Source: Sorghum bicolor
Taxonomy: Eukaryota; Streptophyta; Magnoliopsida; Poales; Poaceae
Direction of reading: 5' to 3'
DNA: 64,000 bases
Assembly (NCBI RefSeq): GCF_000003195.3
Contig: NC_012874.2
Location: 1,457,001-1,521,000, forward strand
Shown here: positions 35,672 to 47,064 of the stretch, piece after piece
How positions within the stretch are numbered: the stretch's first letter is position 1
Layout of the letters: the number at the start of each line of letters is the position of its first letter
Notes under the pieces: model-generated
The model's database searches: none
What the model saw: only the letters and a program-made list of their open reading frames with translations
Told to the model about the DNA's origin: nothing
Program-made: the position numbers and the translations under genes

Positions 35672-35946
35672 CAGCGGCGGTTCTAGAGTAGTAGCATGGG
35701 GGGACAGCTGTCCCCCAAAATTTTTTTGAAAAACATTTAATATGTATACTCTTTAATAATATATATATGTATATAATACATTATTATACATAATTGCTAG
35801 TCTACTCAGCTTATATAACAACTTTAATACTCTATATTCACAACTATTTTATCACCGTTTAGTGATCTAATTATGTTATGTTCATATCGATGAACTATAT
35901 CGTTTTCGTTCGTACCCCCATGATTAAAATCCTAGATCCGCCACTG
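35672..35946. mobile_element. hAT-like MITE, complete
   Basis: Inverted ends CAGCGGCGGTTCTAG and (from the right) CAGTGGCGGATCTAG, flanked by the 8-bp duplication GTAACAAG (35664-35671 and 35947-35954). The 275-bp length, end sequence and duplication size fit a hAT-derived MITE. A truncated relative lies at 285-588. Confidence 0.88.
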
Positions 35947-35954
35947 GTAACAAG

Positions 35955-38900
35955 GTATTACCGCAACTATCCCAATTGATGGAGCAAATAGCCGAAACGA
36001 GTGAAGATGCCTTCTGGCGTGCCGGAAGAGACATGAACTCGTGAATAGCATTATCAAGTAAGAAAAGAATCAACTCGAGAATCTTTTGCCCAAATGCATG
36101 CATGTACTATACTAAGCACTGTGTTTAGCACTAGCTACATACTCTAGTGATCTTTAGCTAGCCAATGCCCAATCAGAAACCAACAAAGTTTGTTGCGTCT
36201 CAAACTACAAGACTAATCACTAGTTTTTTTTGCTCAAATAAGACTGATCGCTCTGCTGGAGTCCGATCAGGACGGCACAAAATCCAGCCCACGTTGCTTC
36301 CATTGGTGACAAGCAGAAATTTAACATTTTGCTTCACAATATTGCTTGTCCAGTCTCCAGTCCACGTATATGGATGAAAATACTGTTGGCTGATTTATTA
36401 TAAGAGATAAATACTATTGACTGGCAAAAAAAGTACGACTTATAAGACAAGCGAATATGCTCGAAATGAAATTTAACATTTTGCCTAATTATGGAAGTGC
36501 TCATGGGGGATGAGGAATGTGCATGTATATATGAGTGTCTGTATATCGATATCGATAATCATGATCGTAAGAAAAAGTTTAATTTGCATATCCATCAAAT
36601 GCGTCATCACCGTAATATATAGAATATGCATTTCTAATAAGTAATAACAATGGCAAAAATGATCCTATCTTTTTTTAGAAAAATATATTTAGCTTATTAT
36701 TCCGTGTCTTGCGGTGTAGATATATAGACCGAACAAACATTGCAAAATCGAGGTAGTAGCTAATAACACCAGCGACTTGTGAATGCGCTTTTACGTTGTC
36801 ACGTCTAACCCCATCATTTTCAAGATCATACAAGATGTCCATTGTTTAGTCCTAGCCTAATGGGGTAATGGTGGGTTTGGTGCTATGAAGGTCGACAGAG
36901 GACATGAAGGAACGTGATAATCTGCAAGTTGCAAATTTGATTAGTTGGTTGATCATCTGTCACACAACATCAAACTTTGGGCCTTATGCAGTGACATTTA
37001 TTGTAGCTAAGCTAACTAGCTAGCTTCGTTATTGGGTTGGTAGCAAATGAGATCAGCACCTCGTTAGATGTTGATGGTATAGGGCAGTACCACAAAACAA
37101 TTTTATGAGGCTTAGGATTTGAACTGGTATATTGACCACCGACATTAGAAATAATCCAGAAATCAAATGAGCAAAGCTCGCCTATGTGGTCCCATTTTCA
37201 AAGAGGTCTCTTAAGAGAGCCACTTGCCTCTACAAATATCTGAATAGACATTTTTACATGTTATTCTCTTGAGAAATCCACTCTAGAAAAAAGCACGATG
37301 CTATAAACACCTAACCCCAACTCTCTTATCTCTCTTGTCGACTCAGCAGCATAGCCACCCACAGATCCTCCAATATTCACACGCCCCTTCTTTGCAATCC
37401 CACTACCCCTACCTTTGCCCATGCTCCTCACCCCTCTTTCATTGCACACCCCTCCAACATACATGCCCCTCCGCCACCACCACACACCTCGCTGCCCAGG
37501 CCCTTCTCTTCCCCTGCACCATCTCTCCTTGGCACCAGTAGTGGATGGAGCGTGGAGATCTAATGACGGCACATACACATGGAGATCTAGCAAGGGTGGA
37601 TCTCTTTTCTCGACTCTTCAGCGGTGCGCATGGAGATTTGGCGATAGCATGCCAGGATCCAACAAGGTCGCATGGATTTGAACCGTGCCTTCTTCGCTGG
37701 GAACGATGAGGCCATGGTGACCCATGTGATCCTTCTTCGTTCTAGGCCGGTGAGATCTCCACCACACCTCTTCATTGCCACCTCTTCTATACATCTCTAA
37801 GTTGTGTGGATCTTCATTATCATTGCCTCTCCTCTCTCTCTCTCTCTCTATAGGTGGACAAGGAGAAGGAGCATGAGCATAAGCACTAGACCTTGCCCTT
37901 AAGCACTGCCTCCCAATCACCATTGATGTTGCTTGCCTCATCCTCTCACTAGGTCGGCCTTGATCTTTGGGAGTAGGAAGTGAGAGGGAGGGATGCAGCC
38001 TCGGTCTCAGCCAAACCTAAGCTTGTGCCTATGTAAATACTATTTGTACAAACGTCTGGTTGCCCTATTTACACAAGGGAGTTGCTCATCTGCCTCTGCA
38101 AATAAAATTTTATGGTAGTAGGAGACATCATGAAAAAAGGAATAAAATACAAGTATATGTATTTGTATATTGATGGATGTCATTGAAGGTGCGCTAGTAT
38201 GTACACAGATATGTTAGAATGTTTGGAGTCTCTAGTCTAAATTTTATTTTAGTGGCTAAAATGAAGGACTAAACCTTTAGACCACTTTAGCTCACTCATA
38301 TGGTTTAAATTTTTTATAATATAATCTAAACTTTAGACAACACTTTGGATCTTTTGTTTGGAGCCTCAAGAACTAAAGTGGTCTAAAGTTTAGTGGCTAA
38401 ACTATGGAATATGGGATTCAAACAGGGCCTAACTAAGTGTACATACCAATGCAAGCAACTTTTATCTTTCTTCCACGTGTACATTTTATATCCATGGTAT
38501 ATATATTCGACTCGAGAATAAAGTGATTATGAACGTGAACTTTGCCGACAGAAGCTAGTCCGTACACCATGAGCACAAAAAAGAGAAAATGTACGTGTTT
38601 GAGATGATTTTATATTGATCCTGTGCATCGCTAGCTGTGGCTTTTGCGGCGTGATGGACAACAAGCAGGCTCACTTTCTCTCTTGTGCTGTCTGACGCAC
38701 TTCTTGTCCTTGGTATGCATATATATCCAAATTGAAGAGGTCGATTTCCGATTTTTTTTTATAAGAGGTCGATCGTATGCAAACTTAGCTTGTAGATGCA
38801 TGCACTTATCCATGCACGTCGAAACCAAGCATTCCTCATTCCTTTATCTGCGGTTTCTCTCAGCCGCAGTTTTTGCATAGATGTCTATCAGCGAGAGTCA

Positions 38901-40101
38901 TGCGTGACGATTACATCAACAAATAAAGTCAGCATATATATATATATACATCTAGTGCATGCAAACCAAATGGATCGTTTTTTTTAAAAAAAACGGTGCA
39001 AACTCATTCAAACATCTCAAGTCGATCTTGAAATAATTTAAAACGTGGTCTGTCACAAGAGTCGATATCGAAACTCCTCCCAGTTTGATTCATACAAAAA
39101 TCGCAGATTTTGGGAGGAACAGCCAGCACGAGACTTGAGGTGGGCCGAGCTGCATACGGCATCCGTAGCCTGTGGGCTTGTGAGGGAGAATTTCTTGTTA
39201 TGGGCCGCATGTCAAAAGTGGGTCACCATGGGCTGTTGGGCCGTATTCCTTGCAAAGCATTCCGCCACGGGCTGGGCTTCAGCTTTCAATTATTGGGCTC
39301 CAAAACTGGGCTACAAAGCTTTCACTTATTGGTCTCCAAAACTGTGTTACAGAGCATGAAATCCGATGAAACTTGAAAGTCTTTTTTTTTTGGTAAATAT
39401 ATAATATAAGGCAACTTGAAAGTTGAAACTAGCTAAGCTAAACAAGTAGAAGAGGTACAGTGGGCAGGTCGGGCCTGACAAAGATGCTTTCCTAGGGTGA
39501 GCTGCATATATATCTACAGACTGACAGTCAACAGAGTAGTAGGTCAGTACCTTGATCTGTGTTTGTTTAACCTTAATCCTGGAACCTGAATGAGTAACCT
39601 CCTCACGTGCGTTTCAGATACTGAATAGAGTAGAGTAGGCTTTGCATTGTTTAACTAGCAGTGCAGCACTTACAATAATCTTACATTATAGGAGTATTAC
39701 GAAACCAAACTCATGCATCTACCTCGTTGTTTAGTCACAACTCATAAGAACTTGACAGATGCCACTTGATCGCGTCAGAAATCGATAGGCTTTGCATTAT
39801 TAGTAGTAGTAAAATCAGCGAAGTGTAGCCGACGAGAAGCGTATTCTCCATCTTATTAATTATTCTTTTTTTAGAAATATAATATTGGAACTAGATTTTG
39901 AGTGCAATTTGTGTCTTACTTCACAGTTTGTAATGACTAGTCTCATTCTCTTGTTAGGAAAAGCTGAAGCTGGATTTATTTCATCATTAAAAAAAACTAA
40001 GAAAATTAGTAGCATCTGTGTACATATATCCATTTTTATCTGTTGCTTGTATTGGCAATCTGTTACTTATATAAACATAGAAATACACTGATGCAAGCAA
40101 G
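35955..40101. other. Intergenic
   Basis: No gene supported. 36375-36455 is a short MITE piece like that at 3.6 kb. 37200-38110 is bounded by loosely inverted tgcctctacaaat / atctgcctctgcaaat blocks and contains C-rich frames on both strands with no family feature. 39100-39360 holds tgggcc-rich sequence. Short (TA)n near 38935. Confidence 0.35.
38213..38428. mobile_element. Probable MITE
   Basis: Internally inverted taaactttaga blocks, and ends of the form GTTTGGAGTC and ATTCAAACAGGGCC, as in CCTGTTTGGA MITEs. The target duplication is unclear. Confidence 0.4.
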
Positions 40102-40473
40102 CACTACCGGAAACACAAAATTTGCCGAGTGTAAACATCTTTGCCGAGTGTAAAAACTCGGACACTCGGCAAAGGCTTATTTTGCCGAGTGTTGCACTCG
40201 GCAAAATGCGACACTCGGCAAACTAACCTTTTGCCGAGTGTTCGACACTCGGTAAATAATAACACTAGGTAAAATAGACCTTTGCCTAGTTAACGACACT
40301 CGGCAAAATTTTACACTCGGCAAAGCAAAATTTTTACCGTTGGCCCCATAACAACAGCTGACGACCGTCAACCAGCGCTTCAGGTTTGCCGAGTGTTATA
40401 GGGTTGACACTCGGCAAAGACATGCTTTGCCGAGTGTCAGCCCTGTGACACTCGGCAAACTATTTTTTTTTTG

Positions 40474-41373
40474 AAGTTTTGACCTCCAAAATTTTTCTTT
40501 TGTCCTCCGACAGTAACTTAAACTACATGTTAAAATTTGACATGGTTTTTGAACTGTTTGCTATATTTAGTCAAATTATTTCTTTTAACGTATTTTTTTG
40601 GATAATTCAAATTTGAACTGGAAGTCACTCGAATAATGGAAAAAAGTAAATGAAAAAATGATATTCTTGTTATTAAGACTAATTTAAGGCCGTATCCAGG
40701 AACAGACCACCAAATTCGAACATCTTATTCACGGAATATGACCATAAACTTACAGGCGAGTTGATTTTAAATTCTATAAAAAGTAGATAAAGTCCAAAAA
40801 TCATAAAACTGGTCGACGTGTCATGATATGATATGTGGAGGCTGTGATAAAATTTTGATAAGGTTTCACAAATGTTGTGATGTAGGATGCTTACAAACCA
40901 AGACATCTCCACATACGATATCATGTCATATGTGTGTATATGCTAAGGTTTGTAAGCATCGTACGTCACAACTTTCTCGTGAAACCTTATCAAAATTTTA
41001 TCATAGCCTCCACATACGATATCATGAAATGTCGACCAGTTTTTTGATTTTTGAACTTCTTTTTCTTTTTATAGAATTTAAAACCAACTTGCCCGTAAGT
41101 TTGTGGTCATATTCCGTGAACAAGATATTCGAATTTGGTGGCCTGTTCCTAGATACGGCCTTAAATTAGTCTCAACAACAAGAATATAATTTTTCATTTA
41201 TTTTTTTCCATTATTCGAGTGACTTCTAGTTCAAATTTGAAATATTCAAAAAAATCAATTAAATGAAATAAATTGACTAAATATAGCAAACACTTCGAAA
41301 AGCATGCCAAATTTTAAAATATAGTTTAAATTACTGTAGGAGGACCACAGAAAAATTTTGGAGATCAAAACTA
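40474..41373. repeat. Hairpin in CACTA, about 426-bp arms
   Basis: Arms about 40474-40899 and 40948-41373 are inverted copies with a 48-bp loop. Matching phrases include ggccgtatccaggaacag versus ctgttcctagatacggcc, and ggtttcacaaatgttgtga versus tcacaactttctcgtgaaacc. The arms differ by scattered substitutions, so they are near-identical rather than perfect. Confidence 0.82.
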
Positions 41374-43187
41374 AAAAAAAATATAATAATTTACCAAATG
41401 TCAATATATAACAGTCGGCTAAAGTATATTTTTTTAAAAAATTAACTTTGCCGAGTGCACACTGGGCAAAGCACCCACAGAGTCAAACGCACACTCACAC
41501 ACCTTATCCACACACACACACGATCACACACACCAGACTCACCCCGCCGCCGCCACACTCACCCCGCCGCCGCCGCACCAGCCACGCCGGGCCGGCCGAC
41601 CAAGCCCGCGCGCCGCCTCCTTCCGAGCTAGTCACTCCGACCGGCCGCATCCACCCGGCATTGCTCGCCCCGACCCCGGCCAGGACCCCACCTCGCCGCC
41701 GTCGCGCCGGCGACGCCCAGCTGGCCGTCCAAGCCCGGCGCGCCGCTGCATCCCCTGTGCCTCATCCCGGCCGGACGCATCCCTAGCTCCGGCGAGCGCG
41801 TGCGCGAGCTCCGTGAAGTCGAACCCGCTGCAGAGCACAAGCACAAGCATGAGTGCGACGTCCACGGCCGGCAGGAGCAATTTTCTGAAGGAGGTGTAGC
41901 AGGTTCGTTGGAATTTCCTGGTGGTCTTTTTGCAGCAGGCGTGTAGTTTTGGTGGAGCAATAGCAGATCTGCAAATGTGCTTGCCTTTCCTTTCTGGAGA
42001 GTAAATAAAGTGCAGTGCGGTTATCTTATAGGTGTTACTATGTACTAACACTAAAGCATGGTCAAAGGATTCGTGTGTAGCAGCCGACATAAGCATGCAG
42101 AATATTTATGAAACATACATCTAGCACAAAGTAGAGATTATCCATCAGCTTTATTATATATTGAACTTCAATTCAAATCCCATGGTCAAATGAAAGAACC
42201 TTATGAATAAATCCCCTAGTAGGAGATAGATGGTCCTAAAACAATATTGTCATAATTTGTTCCTGGACTTCTTACTTTGGAAGCTTGCTGAAATTTGCTG
42301 AGGCCATGCTCAAATCTAATGATTCGAGAAAGTAGGTCTGATTGCTCAGTATAAAAAGTGACTCTGGCTGAATTATGGTGAGATGCTTGTACAAATGCAT
42401 GGAAAGAACAGTGACTAGAATACCTTTTTAGAACTTTATAATTTGCAGAACGTGAGCTGTAGATTGCATTTAGAAGTACATTTCTAACTTTGCCTCTGAA
42501 CTGTAGTGTGTTGCAGGGAAGTGTCAGTGAGTATTGCTTCCACAACCGTAAAGCAGCACCAATTATCATTGTGCCTGGCAAAGGTTAGTTCAGGTTCTTT
42601 ACTTCGTCCCAAGCATTTCACAAAAGTAGACCGGGTCTCAAGTATAGTCCATTGCTATGGTGCTACGAAGCATAGCAATGCATTTGTGAATGCACACCCT
42701 GAAATTAGTATTCTGAACAAAGGGATTTGTAGTATTCGTATGCCATGTCAGTGTAGGTACATGTTAATATTGAAATAAGATTTGGCTGATATCTCTGCAC
42801 TCAAATCCTTTGTGGTGGTCATTGTTAGTGTATACTGTGCAAGCGAATTATCCTTTACTTCTGTTACAAGTAAGGTTCAATTCTGTCTTTGCAGAAGCTG
42901 GTGAACAGTCTCTTTACTAGCAAACTTTACCTTTTGCAGGCCTAGGAGAGGGTGTGGCAAAATATATCATTCCTGATCTCCTACAGTTTCAAGATAACTG
43001 AACATCAGTTAAAAAAAGATAAATGAACACCTATGTAGCTCACTGATTTGTAACTTCAAACCTAGCTAGTGCAACATTGATGCTATATATTTATCTAGTC
43101 TAACACATGCAACTAGTACTCATGCAACATTCATGGTATATGTTTATCTTGTCTCTCACATATGGCAATCTCTTCTCCTATGTGCAG

Positions 43188-43280
43188 AATCAATCAGCAG
43201 CATCGAATAACATGCCTCGTCAACTTGGAGATTCACCGGGATCGCATCTTGGGCCTCATCAACTAGGACCTTCACCATGA
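43188..43280 (+). pseudogene. Terminal exon remnant of a CACTA-encoded protein
   Basis: After a good acceptor (ctcctatgtgcag), 31 codons run from NQSAASNNMPRQLG to a stop at 43278, ending GPHQLGPSP. This proline/glutamine-rich tail is reminiscent of grass CACTA transposon ORFs (recalled, not searched). No matching upstream exons were recognised. Confidence 0.4.
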
Positions 43281-43472
43281 TGGGTTTGTGACAACTATGA
43301 TGCTATTGTAGTTAGCTGGACTTGTGAAAACACTTGTGCTGTAATTTGGACAAATACGATGCTATTGTGGTTGGACTTGTGGACTTGTGGTTGATTTTGG
43401 ACAAATATGATGCACTCGTGAGATATGTGACATATATTGTGGTGTTTGTGATATATGTTGGCTGTTTGTGAA

Positions 43473-43479
<7 letters not shown>

Positions 43480-43522
<43 letters not shown>
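43480..43522. repeat. (TA)n microsatellite
   Basis: About 43 bp of TA dinucleotides inside the CACTA element. Confidence 0.85.
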
Positions 43523-43525
<3 letters not shown>

Positions 43526-44070
43526 GTTTGCTTGGATGGAAAGGAAAAACAAAAAAAAAAGATTGCTTATGAAGAGTTTGCCGAGTGTAATGACCAGGAC
43601 ACTCGGTAAACAGAAAAAGGTTTGCTGAGTGTCAGGCCTATGTCACTCGGCAAACATGGTCACTTTGCCTAGTGTCTCCCACCTGACACTCGGCAAACCT
43701 GGTCACTTTGCCGAGTGTCGAACGCCTGACACTCGGCAAACCTGGTCACTTTGCCGAGTGCCGAACGCCTGACACTCGGCAAACCTGGCCACTTTGCCGA
43801 GTGTTTTTTACTTGACACTCGGCAAACTGAACGCTAACGGCAGCCCATTCCGTCACGGCAACATTGCTTCGCCGAGTGTCGACGCGGTACTCGGTAAACT
43901 CTTCGCCGAGTGCCCGATAAAGGACACTCGGCAAAGTATCCTTTGCCGTTAATTTTTTTGCCGTGCACACTTTGCCGAGTGTTACACTTGGCAAAGACTT
44001 CGCCGAGTGTTTTTTGAGCTTTGCCGAGTGCTTGTGGCACTCGGCAAAGCTACGTATTCCAGTAGTGAAG

Positions 44071-44771
44071 CTGAAATCAAATTAACGTATGCGTGAGTAA
44101 CAGTGAGTAATAACCATCATAATTCACGCACAATTATAGGCGACCATATATACTACGACTACATATTAGCATCTATTATTGCCGTGGTCAGTTGACAGTT
44201 TTTTCTAAATGCAAAGAGATGCTTGTACTGTTATTACGTACGTATACGACAACAAGTTAGGCCGCCGACCTTGACAGTACTCTTGTTGTGTTGCAAGAGT
44301 CAAGCCAAAGCACCCAACCCAACTGCTGCGACCTGCGACGATGCTAGCCGCCGACTCTGAAAACTTTAAACCAATTGCAATGCAAGGCGGCCTCTGAAAT
44401 CAGCAGTCGTCGTCAGAGTCAGACTAAATAACAATAATCACAATCTCTGAAAACCAAAAACTTTACACCGGCCATGAACATGTTTATTGTACTACATATT
44501 ATCTTCATTGAATCTATCTCCCTCAGTACGTGAGTCATCTAATCTCCATGCTAATAGATCTCAGTCCATCATGTTAGTCGATCCCTGAGTCCCGGACAAA
44601 CAAACCACTGCATTTGCATCCACCCATCCCTTCTGTCAGAGTAAGACGATTGATCGAAATTAAAAGAGCCAAAAGCTGCAGGAAGAGGGAACGAAACAAG
44701 CACATGGGATTGTATGGATGGAAGCAAGACGGTGGTGATGGGTCAGGAAGGAGAAGGACTGTCGATCAAGA
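44071..44771. other. Intergenic, includes 3' region of cysteine-rich gene
   Basis: No separate gene. The part nearest 44771 is the expected 3' untranslated region of the adjacent minus-strand gene. Confidence 0.35.
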
Positions 44772-45319
44772 TCAGGACGACGGCTGGGTGCAGTTGTTGG
44801 CGGCGCCGCAGCCGCAGGTTTGCGGAGTGAAGGCGCAGGTGCCGAAGGGCTTGCCGGGGAGGTTGCAGTCGATGGCGTAGCAGCAGCTCGTGTCCACGCA
44901 GCTGCTGCCGTTGCCGTTGTTGGACGACGACGACGCGCAGCACCGGCAACCCTCGCACACCTCGAACGGCTCGTACGGTGCCGCCGCTGCCTCTGCCGTC
45001 ATCGCCGCCGGTGTCATGGACCGGTACACCACTCTCCGCACCGGCACGTACGACGACTCCTCCTCGCTGCTGCTGGCTCCTCCTGCTTGTTTGTTAATCA
45101 AATAATTTGCTCATCATCAGGGACATCTTGGATTTAGAACTGATATATATATATATATATATATGACTGGATCAAATAAAAACAAGCATGCATACCTTGA
45201 GCTTGCAGCAGGAAGGAGGAGGAGGAGGAGAAGATGAGCAGGAGGCCGGCAGAAAGGGCGGTGAAGCCGGTGAGGGAGATCATCATCGTTATGGGAGCTG
45301 AAGGGCGGCGTCGAGCCAT
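44772..45319 (-). CDS. Secreted 12-cysteine protein, copy 1
   Basis: Exon 1 is 45196-45319 and exon 2 is 44772-45085 (or from 45082), giving 145 or 144 aa. Exon 1 encodes a signal peptide: MARRRPSAP, then a hydrophobic core (LTGFTALSAGLLLIF), ending LLQAQ at the splice site. The 110-bp intron carries an (AT)n run. The mature part has YVPVRRVVYRSM, then a compact cysteine module: VCEGCRCC, CVDTSCCYAIDC, NLPGKPFGTCAF, TCGCGAANNC, 12 cysteines in all. This matches an uncharacterised plant family that I recall as DUF7866; the name is from memory and the function is unknown. The acceptor is a tandem AAGCAG, either site keeping the frame and differing by one alanine. A TATATAT lies only about 40 bp upstream of the ATG, so the leader is short. 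A close paralogue lies at 47065-47626. Confidence 0.82.
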
Positions 45320-45357
45320 GGCCTCCCCTCCTAACGAATTTGCTTTGGTGGTGGGTG

Positions 45358-45365
45358 ATATATAC
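45358..45365 (-). promoter_or_regulatory. TATA-like element of cysteine-rich gene copy 1
   Basis: Minus-strand TATATATC in a block (gcaaattcg ... caccaccaaagc region) that is conserved upstream of copy 2 (TATATAT at 47674-47681). Confidence 0.45.
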
Positions 45366-45558
45366 TAGTGGAAGGTAGAGCAGAGCGAGCACGACGACGA
45401 CTAAAAAGCGAAGAAGAACAAAAGCTGATACCCTTCTTCTTGGGTTAACTAACACCACCACGGCACCACTGTATGTAAGTGCGTGTGATGTGACACAATC
45501 TTTCTTTAGCGCCCGTGCGTCGTTTCAGATAATCAAGTTACTAACGCACGGTTTCTAA

Positions 45559-45918
45559 GACCAGTGTCATTGAGTGTTTCACTAGGATATGCATATTTAT
45601 TAGAGCGTCATGTCAGCAAAATTGTACCTTTTGCATGACACGAAAAGGTGAGAGAAGAAAGTAGTTTCACCATGGTGAAACCCGCGGGCGTTGTTTCCAC
45701 GCGGTGAAACGGAATGAAATCCCCACTGAGGGCTAAATCGTTTCACCATCTTCCATGTAATCCAATCATTTTGCAGTAATTAAATGCTTTGCTTAGCCTT
45801 TGAAACAACAAAGTGAAATGCTTCATTGCTGGGGTTATTTCATAGATGGTTTCATTTCAATCTTGATGACGTGTTAGTATGTGAAACCGTGCAGTCTATT
45901 GAGAGTTTGAGACTGAAC
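45559..45918. mobile_element. Tourist-like MITE upstream of copy 1
   Basis: Starts GACCAGTGTCATTGAGTG and ends CATTGAGAC-like inverted sequence (tgagactgaac), with TAA on both sides. The interior (gggctaaatcgtttcaccat, aatgcttcattgctgggg) is nearly identical to the element at 48465-48809. It starts about 240 bp upstream of the gene's ATG. Confidence 0.65.
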
Positions 45919-46186
45919 TAAAATTCAGGTACCTCAAATTTATTTATTGTACTTGCTCTATTCAGGAAAGAATGTAATCCTAGCTTTTCGAGGAGTTAAA
46001 CAATTTAAAATTTATCTAAATTTATATAAAAAAACTACTATATATAATTCATGATATAAAATAAATATCACTAGATTAGTTATTGAATATATTTTCTAAT
46101 ACTAATATTATTTAATATAAATTTGATCAAACTTGTGTTACTTTAACGAGCACAGATCCTATAATTATATTTTTTCTTGGATGAAA

Positions 46187-46590
46187 GGAGCAAAATTCTC
46201 TAACCTTGGCCAGTAGTGTCATCTAAGTCCCTGAACTTCTAAAGTGATAAAGGAGGGTCCCTAAACTTAACTTGGCTGATGGTGTTATCCTTGTCCCTAA
46301 ACTTTTAAAGTATTCAAAGTAGGTCCCTAAACTCCCCAAGCGATACCATCTCTGTAGGAATATAATCATATTAAAAGTTAGCTATAGTATTAAAAGTTTT
46401 TTCTATTAAAAGTTCATTCTAAATTTAATATTATTTTAAAAGTTTTAATAATATTGTTATAGAAGTAACTTTTTTATGTTATTAATACTATAACATTATT
46501 ATTATTATTATAACTTTTATTACTATAATATTATTATTAATAGTTGTAATACTATAATACTACTTTTAAAAGTAGTATAGTATTATAATA
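46187..46590. repeat. AT-rich repeat with gagcaaaattc end
   Basis: Begins gagcaaaattctctaacc and contains repeated gtccctaaact phrases, then tattaaaagttt palindromic stretches. The same blocks occur in inverted order at about 49380-49985, ending gaattttgctc. Confidence 0.45.
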
Positions 46591-46595
46591 TAATA

Positions 46596-46853
46596 CTCCC
46601 TTCATCCCAAATTATAAGACACTCCAAGAATCTTGGAGAGTTAAAGCATTTTAAGTTTAATCAAATTTATATAATAAGAAAAATAATATTTATAATATTA
46701 ACTATGTATCATTAAGTTCTTTATTAATTATATATTCATAGTATATCTATTTAATGTCACAAGTTTTTATAGTTTTTCTTATAATTTGGTCAAACTTAAA
46801 ATACTTTGACTCTTAAGATTTTTGAAATGTTTTATAATTTGAAAGGGAGGGAG
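46596..46853. mobile_element. Stowaway MITE
   Basis: Starts CTCCCTTCATCCCAAATTAT and ends ATTTGAAAGGGAGGGAG, flanked by TA (46594-46595 and 46854-46855). Length 258 bp, a classic Tc1/mariner-derived MITE, lying between the two cysteine-rich genes. Confidence 0.88.
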
Positions 46854-47064
46854 TACGAAAGATGTTAACAAACTTCCACTCTTTTGGCAACAAACTTTGG
46901 CAGCATGTAAACAATATGGAAGCTTTCACTCTTTCTAGAATATTACAACTAAGGTTTGGCAGCAGGGAATTATTAACTTGATATAATCACTCTATCCCTG
47001 ATCGAGTGAGTCATCTAATCTGCATGCTACTAGATCCCAGTGAAGGATGGGTCAGGAAGGATCA

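Larger units (their letters stand above)
40102..44067. mobile_element. CACTA (En/Spm) element, non-autonomous
   Basis: Ends CACTACCGGAAACAC and GTATTCCAGTAGTG are inverted and flanked by AAG (40099-40101 and 44068-44070), the 3-bp duplication expected of CACTA elements. TTTGCCGAGTGT/ACACTCGGCAAA repeats fill 40120-40465 and 43570-44050 in both orientations, the expected subterminal transposase-binding arrays. The 3966-bp body lacks the large TnpD-type transposase. It holds a long hairpin, a GC-rich stretch at about 41480-41830, and what looks like one terminal exon of an element gene. Confidence 0.92.

Noticed and set aside
37261..37941. Overlapping open frames on both strands at 37.3-37.9 kb
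   Set aside because: Pro/His/Ser-rich low-complexity translations without family features; the frames mirror one another.
41448..42096. Proline-rich plus-strand and alanine/glycine-rich minus-strand frames inside the CACTA element
   Set aside because: They are composition-driven by a GC-rich block; no domain, signal or consistent splice structure was recognised. Possible captured DNA, not callable as a gene.
45101..45101. Start of the cysteine-rich protein at 45101 in exon 2
   Set aside because: The codon is TTG inside the intron. The upstream exon with signal peptide and correct splice phase gives a better model, also matched by the paralogue.
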